Source: Acanthamoeba lenticulata (Eukaryota > Discosea > Longamoebia > Acanthamoebidae). Taken from it: a stretch of DNA of 27,015 nt. Location of the stretch: the NCBI GenBank assembly GCA_002179805.1, contig NAVB01002073.1, positions 1 through 27,015 of the forward strand, read 5' to 3'. Positions within the stretch are counted from its first letter, which is position 1. Each line of letters opens with the position of its first letter. A program made the position numbers and the translations under genes. This document shows positions 1 through 9,675 of the stretch, one piece after another. Below the pieces are notes generated by a model that did not search any database, was not told the origin of the DNA, and saw only the letters and a program-made list of their open reading frames with translations.

Positions 1-655
1 GCCGGAGTAGAAGACGCCGTGGAGGAGGACGACGGTGAACGTGTCGGTGAGAGTGAGGGCGTGGCTGACGATGACGGCGACTGCGTGGGCGTGGGCGTGG
101 GCGTGGGCGTGGCTGACGATGACGGTGACCGCGTAGGCGAGGGCGTGGCCGAGGACGACGGCGACCATGTGGGCGTGGCCGAGGACGATGGTGACCGCGT
201 AGGTAAAGGCGTGGCCGAGGATGAGGGCGAACGCGTTGGCGAGGACGTGCGTGGGGCCGAGGGTGACGGTGACCGCGTGGGCGAGGGCATGGAGGAGGAC
301 GACGGTGAACGTGTCGGTGAGAGTGAGGGCGTGGTTGAGGACGACGGCGACTGCGTGGGCGAGGTCGTGGCTGACGATGACGGTGACCTCGTAGGCGAGG
401 GTGTGGCCGAGGACGACGGCGACCATGTAGGCGAGGACGACGGCGACCACGTGGGCGCGGGAGTGGTCGAGGACGATGGCAACCGCGTGGGCGAGGGCGT
501 GGCCGACGACGACGGCGACCGCGTGGGAGAAGGCGTGGCCGTGGGCGTGAACGAAGGCGTGGTCGATCGCGTCGGGCTCACCGAGGGCGAGGTCGAGGGC
601 GTCGCAGAGCAGGTGGGCGAGGAGCTGGGCGACGGTGAGGGAAGCGGGCAGTCAT
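1..655. repeat. 36-bp minisatellite encoding the Ser/Pro/Thr stalk
   Basis: Imperfect tandem 36-bp units run from the window edge to about 560 and decay into irregular Ser/Pro/Thr codons up to 655. On the minus strand the frame that continues from the upstream repeat exons gives SPTRSPSSSATP units and stays open throughout. Plus-strand frames are also open (an acidic Asp/Glu/Gly/Val repeat), which follows from the repeat composition. Such arrays tend to vary in length between strains. Confidence 0.8.
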
Positions 656-3600
656 CTATTTCGGGGAGGGGATCCATAGACAAGTAGGTTGACCTAAGAA
701 AGGATCCCAAACATGTGTGATGGTGAGCGCAGACGAACCTCGCGTCGCAACGCCTGGTTCAGAGGAAAAGAAGACGTTTGCTGATTGCTGCACCTGCGCA
801 CAGCACTGCGCCAATTGGCCACACGCGAAGCCTGTGCACCACCGCCGCCGCCACCGCCACGTCACCACCGCCGCGTCAGCCAATCCACGTCATTATAAAT
901 CATGATGATGATGACGATGACGTCTGATCATAATGATGTCCTAAACATCTCCGCCTATTCATCCACACACACGACGAGAGGAGAAAGGCGTCGCGGACCG
1001 AGGGTGAGCGCAGGGGACGAGCCCTGGCCTGCGATAGCGTTGACCGTAAGGCTTCCGCCGCGCTGGAGAAGCCACGACCCGCCGTTCCTGTTGTCCAGCC
1101 CTGTTGTTGTTGTTGTGCGGCGCAGACCCTGAGCCTTCACAACACAGAGAGAGAGAGAGAGAGAAAGACTCCAGGCACGGACCAGTGCCATTGTCCTGGA
1201 TGATGACGGTCGTGTTTGCTGTCTGCTTCCACTGCGCGCCAGTGGAAGTGAACCAAATCCCTGTCCATTGATGCAATCATTTGAGAATAGATCATCCATA
1301 TGATTGAATTCTTATATCGATAAACGTGAGTTGTGGCGGAACGCACCAACAGCGCGGACGCTCTCATCAGGGTTACTCAACATGTTAATTAACGTTGAGC
1401 CGCTTTGCGTCCACACGGACCCATTTCCCAGACGCACTCCTTAAATCATACAAATGAATATATCGATTTGAAATTTAAAAAAAATCTAAAGTTGAAAAAA
1501 ATGTTTTCAAGAATTGATTTATATGTTAAAAAATAAATAAATAGAAGGAAGGGGAAGGGCATACCAGTACGAAGGGCGGTGATCTGCAGAGGGCCGACCT
1601 GATCCCACGAGCCGCCGCCACTGCCGCCAATGAGCACCCCGCTGTCAGCGATGGCGTCAAGCTTGCCCGAGGCCCGATGCATCCACTTGCACGACGTCGT
1701 GTTGCACGAGATGAACTCCACCGCAGCAGACGGCAGTGTGGACAAAGAAGGGCCCAAGAAAGTGGACATGCGGATGGTCACCGTGGACTGATGGTCCCAC
1801 GTGCCCTGTTGGAGGAACTTGACCACAGGAGAAGCACGCGTGCGGACGGTCGAGTTGACAAAGACGTCGGCCCGCGAATTCCACACGCCACCAAACTGGA
1901 AGCTCAAGCCTGCTGTGGGGGGCTTGAGATCAAGAATGCCAAACACACGCACACACACGCAAATAATGATAAAATAAAATAAATACTTATATAAATGATA
2001 AAAGAATAAAATGTCAAGTTGGAGAGAAGGAGAGAGAGAGAGAGTGGTGATGATGATGATGAGGAGGATAGCCAGACAGACAGACATACTGCTACTGTCA
2101 TTGAGGTCCAGGTGGAGGGACGACTCCTGATTCCATTGTCCGTTGCCGCCCATCCAGACACCTGGCAACAAACAAACAAACAACAACCAGGGAAGAGCAG
2201 CACAAAGGAGTGATGTGTGTGTATACACAGAGAGAGAGAGAGAGAGGGAAACAGGGACATGAAGTGAGAAGGAACCACGTCGAAAGCGGTGTCGTTGAGA
2301 GGAAGGAGAGGGTCGCGGGATCGTTCAGGGCCAGACCAAACGCTCAGGTGAAGAATGTTGTTGGCGCAAGACAAACAGATAGACAGACAACATAGAGGCT
2401 TAAATCGTGCCTTGAGCGTCATCCGAGACCTTCATGTCCACCGGGCTGTGCTGGTTCCACTGGCAATCGATTCCTACGCCGATGCCTAAACGCACACCAC
2501 CACACATCTCACACAGAGCTTCATGAGCCTCATTGAGCCTCCAATGACCATTCTTATTTTATTGGGGAGGAGAGGGGGGAAGTGCAGTGAACCAACGCCT
2601 AAGCTGCCGCTCACATCCAACGTGAAGTCGCCTGTTTGTTCCCACACGCTTCCGTCGCTGATGGAGACACCTGGTGATAATGATGATGCCATGGAAGAGC
2701 ACACACACAGCAAACCAATCGTTATTTTCTCTTTAAGATAGAGAGAGAGAGAGAGAGAGCACAACCAATCCACAAACACACAAATAAACGCACACACACA
2801 CACACACAAAAACACACGCACCAATGGCCCCATCCATGGCCGTGATGCTGACGAGGCCCGTTTGGTTCCACAGGCTCTGCTCTGAGATCCGCACTCCTGC
2901 TCATTGATTGGTGTGTGTGTGTGTGTGTCCGCGAGGGGGGCAGCACGCAAGTACCCCACATCAGCGTACCACACAGGACACACACACGCAACATATCAGC
3001 AAACACACAAAAGCGCTCGACCCACTGAGACAAGAGGGAGAGATAAGAGAGAGAGAGAGAGAGAGACAACAGCACACGCACCGGTGCTCGAGAATTCCGA
3101 AACGGTGGCCTGCAGATTGGCTAGCTGATGATACCTCCCGCCTCTAGACACTGAGATCGCTGCATGTGTGTGTGTGTGTGTGTATGTTGTGTGTTGATCA
3201 ACCGGTGCTGTTGGAGGGGGGAGGAAGTTGACAAGCACACAGGTTGAGTGGACCCACCAGCTAGGCTTGCCGGGGAGATGCTGATGTCAGCCTCTTGTTT
3301 CCATGTTGCACCTTGGACAGACACCTGCCCTGCACACATGATTAACAAGTGGCGTTGATAGGTCAGCAGCAGCAGCAACAACCTACACAGAATCGAGCTG
3401 TCGTACAATTACTGGTGTTGGCGAAGATGACAGGAACCTTTTGGTGCCACGTTGTGTTGATATTCTGGACAAGGATGCCTCCTGGTAGGAGTGGTGAGTC
3501 TATGATAGATCTCTCTCTACACTCAAATGTCGCGCTCTCTCCCCGGACACACAACAACAAACGCGACCACAACAGCAACGACAAGAGGAGGAGAAGCTCG

Positions 3601-4121
3601 CGAACCCTTCTCGATTGTCAGCGGGCCAGTACCACTGAAGGTGAGGGTAATGTTTCTGTAAACATTGAGCCAGTACACTGGACTACGGTCGGCACTTACG
3701 ATCACCGTGGGTCCCCCAAATCTGAACCAGAGTATTTCAAAAAGAATGAAACAAACCAAGGCTTCATGTTCAAAAAAAAAAAAAGATAAGAAAAAATAAA
3801 ACAAAAGTGGGGTGCACATACACAAACTCCACCGAGCGATAGATTAGTGTATAGACTTCTTGGTAGGTGCCTTCAGGAATGTAAACCACAGTGCAGCCAC
3901 TGCTTATGGCCGAACCGATGCTGTTGGGGCTTGTTGACGTCACATTGCATTGCATTCCTTCCGCTGCTCAGGTTTATGATGATTGTGTGTTTGATGCGTA
4001 ACGATTTTAAAAAAGCGAAGGAAAGAGCTAAACCAACGGGGAGAGTACTCGTGCTGACGTGAGCTGTGAGCAGGACAACAAGAATGACAACCACCCACGC
4101 CTCAAGCCTCAACGGCTGCAT
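1..4121 (-). CDS. Secreted/surface repeat protein with Ser/Pro/Thr-rich stalk (partial, runs off left edge)
   Basis: I do not recognise a named family. The ATG at 4121 opens a hydrophobic signal peptide (first ~25 residues). Exons on the minus strand, high to low: 4121-4049, ~3966-3822, 3721-3606, 3481-~3407, 3329-3258, 3159-3082, 2896-2822, 2670-2593, 2485-2411, 2161-2096, 1912-1565, 1439-1347, 1260-1183, 1100-999, 831-739, 655-1. From 3481 to 739 every exon is a multiple of three and is bounded by phase-1 introns, usually splitting a Gly codon. Each carries a ~24-30 residue repeat of the form GVSI..GSVWEQ....L.V (examples: GSVWEQTGDFTL, GATWKQEADISI, GQWNQESSLHL); exon 1912-1565 holds about four. 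The last exon encodes a 12-residue repeat like SPTRSPSSSATP. Many N-glycosylation sequons are present. A parallel beta-helix adhesin on a glycosylated stalk is inference. The exact splice sites at 3966 and 3407 are uncertain. Confidence 0.72.
1142..1164. repeat. (GA)n microsatellite in an intron
   Basis: This (GA)n run on the plus strand reads as a (CT)n pyrimidine tract on the coding (minus) strand. It lies between the repeat exons 1260-1183 and 1100-999. Similar tracts occur in other introns of the same gene at 2031-2043, 2229-2248, 2741-2759 and 3047-3066. Confidence 0.85.
2229..2248. repeat. (GA)n microsatellite in an intron
   Basis: A (GA)n run, (CT)n on the coding strand, inside the intron between exons 2485-2411 and 2161-2096 of the surface-repeat gene. 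A shorter run of the same type lies at 2031-2043 in the next intron. Confidence 0.85.
2741..2812. repeat. (GA)n followed by (CA)n microsatellites in an intron
   Basis: A GA run at about 2741-2759 and a CA run at about 2791-2810 lie in the intron between exons 2896-2822 and 2670-2593 of the surface-repeat gene. Confidence 0.85.
2909..3066. repeat. (GT)n and (GA)n microsatellites in one intron
   Basis: A GT run near 2910-2928 and a GA run near 3047-3066 lie at the two ends of the intron between exons 3159-3082 and 2896-2822. Another GT run (about 3164-3184) lies just upstream, in the previous intron of the same gene. Confidence 0.8.
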
Positions 4122-4917
4122 GTCTTGAATGAGATGAAGAAGAGGCGGGCTTTGGGAGGAGTCTTTGTGGACTGGAACAATGGAGTAAGCCTTTGTTGTC
4201 GTTGTACTCCTTTTTATTGGTCGCAGTTTGGACTTAAAACTTGTTTTTCTCATCATCTCAAAGCAATACTCCTGGCCAGTAGAAAATGAAGATCGCCGCG
4301 GTTTAGGACTGAACGTCCAGTATGAACTTAAAATCCTAATTTCTCAAGAATAGCGTTGATCAATGAAGGCATCCTCAACGCTCTGGTCGACCAGAAAACC
4401 AATGAGGCGCAACTAAGTGGAGGATAACAGTGTCAGGACTTGACTTCTGCGCCTGGCCTCAGGTTCCACTAGTGCGTTGATGCCCCCTCAAATCCCACCC
4501 CAGTCCTTATCTCGAACCGCGCTGAACTTGGCGAAGGCAACGAGCTCTTGATGACAACAAGATGGATGGATTTAATTCGCAATACAAGGCAGCTATTTTC
4601 TGTTTTGTTGCATTTTAGCGACAACTGGCTTTCTCCCGAGGGCGGGGGCGCAGGCGTGTCGGCACGAGGACGGAGAGAGTGAGGCGAGACAGGGTCACGT
4701 GGGGTGCTGCAGACAAAACTCCCTCACCACCATCAGCAAGAAGGAGGGCGGGAACGTGACGAGAGGGGGGGGGAGCACAGCAGTAAAGGTTGCGCTTTAA
4801 GGATCCTCGGGGAGGTGGTGTATGGCTGACAGTGGCAGCGAAGAAATACACCCATTTGTCCACGAGGCTAGGCGTGGTGGAGCCGATTCGCCGGTGTGGC
4901 GGTCTGACTCCGAGGGA
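4122..4917. other. Intergenic region between divergent genes
   Basis: About 0.8 kb separates the minus-strand surface-repeat gene (ATG at 4121) from the plus-strand unknown gene (ATG at 5024). Open frames here are short and have no recognisable protein signature. The region should hold both promoters. A CCAAT-plus-ATAAAA motif reading on the minus strand lies at about 4208-4222, roughly 90 bp upstream of the 4121 start, and could be a promoter element. No RNA gene or repeat was recognised. Confidence 0.5.
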
Positions 4918-4924
4918 TATAAAA
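4918..4924 (+). promoter_or_regulatory. Candidate TATA box
   Basis: TATAAAA stands in otherwise GC-rich sequence about 100 bp upstream of the chosen ATG (5024) of the plus-strand unknown gene. The spacing would allow a 5' leader of about 70 bases. An out-of-frame ATG at 4947 would then lie in the leader, or mark an alternative first exon. Confidence 0.45.
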
Positions 4925-5023
4925 TTGATTTTATCTAAAGTTCTTCATGCCACCCTTTTCACTTCACGCTCAAAAAACGGCAAGTGTTTTTTGCTTCGTA
5001 AAAGTGCAAGTGGCCACAAACAA

Positions 5024-6295
5024 ATGCAAGCCCAGCGGAGGAATAACAAAAGGGTCCGTCCTGGTGGGCGAGGAGGCACTGACCGGCCCCAGGGCAGCAG
5101 GAGCAGCTCTTCCTCTTTCTCTGCCCCATGCAGTGGGAAGGCAACTACATCATCGCCATCGCCCCGGCTGGTGCTGCCCGTGCGTGAGTTCAAGGACTAC
5201 TACTCCGTTGCCGAGCGTTTTCTGGCGATGCAGGTCTCACAAACGAGCGTCAACGGCAGCGGCCAGACACATGAGTCGTTCGGCGTGTTGATTGGGTGCT
5301 CCGGCCACTCGCCAGTGCCCCTCCATCTGGTGGACAAGGTCGCAGCGGCGCTGCATCAGCACGCCATCGTGCCCCACCGGCTCAAGGTCGTGTGGGGAGG
5401 TGGAGACCCGTGCTTCCGCTTCCGCGACCGGGGCGGCAATGTTGCGGATATAGCTCGGGCATTACAACGCATCCACGCCACCTTTTATGACACCGCCACG
5501 ACAAAGGACCTGGACCGAGACCTCATCATTGCTGCCGTGCAACGCGAGGACCACGCCGGCAAGGTGCCCGCCTTTGAAAAGATCGTCGTGTCCTACCACG
5601 CCTCGCTTGCTGAGGTCGGCGGCCGTGCGACGTTCGGCGGCTTTGAGACCGAGGCCTCGCCGGCCTACCACTCCTTCCTGCGTGCGCTGCGACGAGAAGT
5701 CGCTGCCGACAGCGACAAACCGGAGCCCAACCCAAAGGCGCTTGACGCGGAGAAGGAAGAAAGGAAGAAGCGGCGGATCCAAGAGGCATTCTTGCCGCCC
5801 GACGGCATCTTCCCCATGGCGGCCTCAGCCGGCTATCTGAGTCTCCTGCCGGCTCTTCTTGGCGCCCGTACCTATGCGCTTCGATCACCATCTGCGTACC
5901 CTTTGCTCGACCCAAACTGACACTGCTCTGTTTGTGGCGATCTTGTAAAGGGGAACTCGTGCTGATGGTGGTCCCAACGGCCGGCATGATCACGTTGCAG
6001 GAGGTCACCTACACCAAACTCCTCATCGAGCACCTGGCCAAGCAGCGAGATCCTCGGTACTCTTGATAACTGCTCGTCCTCCTCACGACGCATACATGCA
6101 CGCATGAGGTGCTCACTCTGCATCAAAACAACAAGGAACGGGAAGATACTACCAGTGCACATCTACGTGCCCACGTGGGACAACATGGAGGCCGCGGAGG
6201 CGAACGGCAAGTGTAAGCTGTCCGCCATCATCGCGACCCTACGCGACCTCCGGGCCCGCTTCCCCGAGAACGTCCACTTCTTCGGCGTGCTTTGA
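5024..6295 (+). CDS. Protein of unknown function, three exons
   Basis: Exons 5024-5867, 5951-6056 and 6136-6295 join in frame to 369 codons. The junctions fall after phase-1 (5867) and phase-2 (6056) positions, with GTACCT and GTACTC donors. I do not recognise the family. Residues 1-45 are basic and Ser-rich low complexity. A folded region then follows, with a Gly-containing stretch (VLIGCSGHSPVPLHLVDKV), two segments that look like paired alpha/beta elements, a charged Lys/Glu/Arg linker near residue 255, and a conserved-looking C-terminus (VHIYVPTWDNMEAAEANGK). No signal peptide or membrane segment is seen. The start is uncertain: the reading frame is open further upstream, and the ATG at 4947 lies in another frame. 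The gene converges with the radical SAM gene, with 86 bp between their stop codons. Confidence 0.65.
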
Positions 6296-6381
6296 GCAGA
6301 CCATTGTGTGGAGGTTGTGGTTTATTGCAGCGCTCGTTTCGTCCACACGACCAGAAGGATTCCATTTGCTCGTTCGTTCGC

Positions 6382-9300
6382 TTAGGCCAACTGGTAGCCG
6401 TGGGCCTTGGGGTCAAGGCAAGGATTGTAGAAGCCCTGCCTCACGTGCGGATATCGCTCGGCAATCAGCTTGATGAGCTGCTTCACGCCGAGCTTCTCCG
6501 CCAACACCACCGACGCTGGCGTTTCATACCTGAAGTTCCCCCCAACCCCGAAGTCAGCTGAGGCCAATAACAACAACAACAACGAGTTGGGGGTCAACGC
6601 TACTTGATCGCGGACAGGTAGTACTGGGGGTCGAGGGCAATGTTGCGCCACTGGATCATGTCGATGCCCGTTGTTTCGATAAACCGGCACAGCTCATCGA
6701 CCTCTTTGCGCTCGTCGTTGAGGCCGGGCAGGATCATGTAGCGAATCGACGCGAAGCCCCCGCCCTCCTGCGCGCGGCACTCGGTGAGCTGACGGGCGGG
6801 AGTCGCGGCGGAGGAGCGCAAGAAGGGCAAACACACCTTCATGGCCTTGAGGGATTCGACGGCCTTGCTCAGTGCGTCCTCTGGCTCCAAGTCGAGCGGC
6901 CTCTCTTCGCTGTCCTCGTCCGCCGAGTTCTCGGCAGGCTCGGGCTCGCCCCTCCTGGCTCTGTCGAGCCGCTCCTGTGCGGCCTGGCGGATGCGCTCCA
7001 AGATGGGCTCGTAGTTGAGGCGCACGAATCGGTTGAAGTACTCCCGCCGCACGCTGTTGACGTCCACGCGGAGGCTGTCGAGACCGCTCTCGCGCAGCAT
7101 GCGGACCGCGTCCGGCACTGCAAGCGATCGGAGGAATTTTAATTTTCAATATAAATAAATATCAATATAAACTTTTAATTTTTTCGATAGGATAAAAAAA
7201 ATCATAAGATTTACAATTAAATTATTCTAAACACAGAAACGAGGACGTGGACGCACATGTGCCGTTGGTGTTGACGTGGATGGTGCCGCGCTTGGTCTGT
7301 TTGCGCACGTTGACGATGATCTCCCGCAGCAAGTCTGCCTGGAGGAGGGGCTCCCCCTCGCACGATTGGCCGAATCTGGTCCACAACCACACAACCACAA
7401 CCACAACCACAACCATCAGGATGATGATGATGATGTTAGAGCCAAACATGAAGAAGACTCGAGCAGAGGTCTCCTGGGGAGTGATGGCCGCGTACGCGAG
7501 AATCGCGTGTGGTGCGTGCTCCAAGTGGTTCACCGCGACTTCCACGACCTCCTCCACTGTCGGCACAAACGGAATGCTTTTTTGGGCCAAAAGGCACCGT
7601 GCGCGGTCGTGATGATGATGATGAGTGTGAACAGTCGTCATGCGCGGCATTCTTTAAAGGAGGCCGGCGGATGACTTACCGCTTGTAGCGCGCTTCCAGG
7701 TCTCGGCGGTCCTTTTGCAGAGAGGGGCAGCCCACGCACATCGTGTTGCTGTTTGGCGAGATCGGCGCGGGCATCTGGATGGCACAAAATGAGAAAAACG
7801 CACAAAAGTATTTGTGAGAAGTGACCTGCGCCGAAGAAGCACATCACATGCGGCTGCTGTGGTGCACCTCCCAGCGGCCCATGAAGAAGTTGATGGCAGA
7901 CAAGCACGAATACTCGCTGGCGCACTGTGCCAGGTGCTGCACAAACCTATTTTCGTTCAAGTTCAACTTTAGTTCAATTTAGTTCAAATTAGTTTTAGTT
8001 TTAGTTTTAGTAGGGAAAGAGGCGGACCTGTTGGAGGGGTTCTGCTGCAGCTTCTCCTCGATTTTCTTGCTCACGACCTCCTCGTCAAAGTGCTCCAGGT
8101 CCTGGCGTGGGTCATCGTCCATGCGCATCGCCGGCACGACAAAGTCGCTCGTCTTTTTCCACCATCCGCTGCACGTCATTTACGTCAGTAACGCCAACTT
8201 GTGCCAACACACACACACACGCACACACACACACACACGCAAGCACACACGCACACACGCACACACGCGCACACGCACGCACACGCGCATGACGTACACG
8301 GGGGTGTAGGACAAGAGGGGCAGGGTACGCCCGCCAGGGAGGGCCTCAAACGAGGCGTAGTGGGTCGCCAGATAGGGCGCCGGCAGTTCCACCGCAACGG
8401 CCTCGGGCGGCCACGAGCGATTGCGCTTGGCCTGGTTGGCCTTGTCCGTCCTCGGGTCTGCCGACAGCACCTGCCGAGGCCAAGAGGCGGTGGAGCGTTA
8501 GCGATCTCTCTTCTTGATGCCATCAAGGAGGAGGACAGCAACCTCGACTTCCCGGTCCTCGCTCTGATAGCCCAGTGGCGCGCGCTGGGCGAGTGTCAAC
8601 AGTCGGCTGGTGGCCCCCAAGCGTCACAAGGATTGTGTCAGCACGACACCTCAGCGCTCAGTGCGCGCAAGAAGAAGAAGGAGAAGAAGGTTCGGAACCT
8701 TCCCTCGGGCGCGTTGATGCAATCGCTGAGGCTCAGCGGCTGCGGAGCAGGTTCGCCGGCTGCGGAGCCCACCAGCTCGAGGCCCGCAAAGTCGATCACA
8801 TCGCCCACCTCATTGGCGTACACCAGCCACGGGTTGGTCTGTGTGTTGGCCCCAACACACGCGAGTCATCAGCTGGCGGCCCTAAGAAAGGCCAAAAAAA
8901 AAAAAATAACATAAAAAATATAATAAAACAAAAAAATAAAATAAAATGAAAAATAGGCTGCAAGGAACAGGCACCTGTGGGAGAAGGTTCTCCCTTCGCT
9001 TGCTGCTAGGAGAATTTTCGCTCTTGCGAGCCAGCTCTCGGGCCTGCTTGGCTAGTGCCTCTCGCGAGTTGCGCAATCGGTCGTTGATCATGCCAGCCTG
9101 CTCTCCACCAGTTTTTGATGATGACGTGGTGGAATGGGCACTGGCGCTCTCGGTGGTCGTCGTCGTGTTGTGGCCACCATCAAAAGAGCGGTAAAACGCT
9201 TCGGCAGCGCGCTGTTCCTCATGCTTGGTGAGCTTGCGCAGGATCTTCTGCTCCTTCTTCGCGCGTAGCTTCTTGTCGGAGAGAGGCTTTCGACGCGGTG

Positions 9301-9537
9301 GCTGTGGAGCATAGAACCGCACCGGCGGCACGCTTAGCACGAGCCTGGGCCACAACCGCGAATCGTGAACACCAATCTAGATTCGAGTACAACTGTTGGG
9401 AGAGCCAACAAACAATTGAGATATGTATCCCGCGCACCGTACCGTGGCAACTTGGCCCGGGCCACCGGGTGTAGCAAAGGGAAGAAGTCAGGAGTCCTCC
9501 GGAGATGCTGGCACGTTGAAGTTGTTGCTCGTTGCAT
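6382..9537 (-). CDS. Radical SAM domain protein (bacterial-type family, thirteen or more exons)
   Basis: Exons, high to low: ~9537-9466 (uncertain), 9376-8975, 8838-8699, 8606-8543, 8470-8298, 8168-8028, 7946-7868, 7774-7680, 7576-7496, 7375-7257, 7117-6837, 6767-6604, 6529-6382; about 652 aa. The joined protein follows a bacterial radical SAM family as I remember it: PWLVYANEVGDV, then PEGSRLL.LAQRAPLGY, then SYTPVGWWKK, MDDDPRQDLEHFD, GRWEMPAPISP, the cluster region, FGQSCEGEPLLQADLL, HVNTNGTLPDAVRML, MILPGLNDER and MIQWRNIALDPQYYL. The usual CX3CX2C that binds a 4Fe-4S cluster reads SNTMCVGC, so the first Cys is Ser (codon 7748-7750). The N-terminal ~130 residues are basic and Ser/Thr-rich and could be an organelle-targeting or linker region. 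The substrate is unknown. An in-frame 69-nt intron (6836-6768) is proposed. Confidence 0.8.
8207..8290. repeat. (CA)n/(CACG)n microsatellite in a radical SAM intron
   Basis: An 84-base run of CA with interspersed CG lies in the intron between exons 8470-8298 and 8168-8028. It reads as GT/GC on the coding (minus) strand. Confidence 0.9.
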
Positions 9538-9675
9538 CTTGGCCAGTTGAACAACTTTTCTTTCATGTTTTCTTTCGTTTTCCTTAGCATAACAAAGCTT
9601 GATGAACCAAGCACGCAAGGCCAGCTTGATCCCCCTTGGTTGTTTTAGGTGTACAGCTTGCGAATGCATGACCAA

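Noticed and set aside
19..687. Plus-strand acidic repeat protein of about 222 aa
   Set aside because: It is the opposite-strand image of the 36-bp repeat. The minus frame gives a typical Ser/Pro/Thr stalk and joins in phase to the upstream exons.
8207..8290. Possible CRISPR-like or minisatellite array
   Set aside because: It is a simple CA dinucleotide repeat inside an intron, with no distinct spacers.
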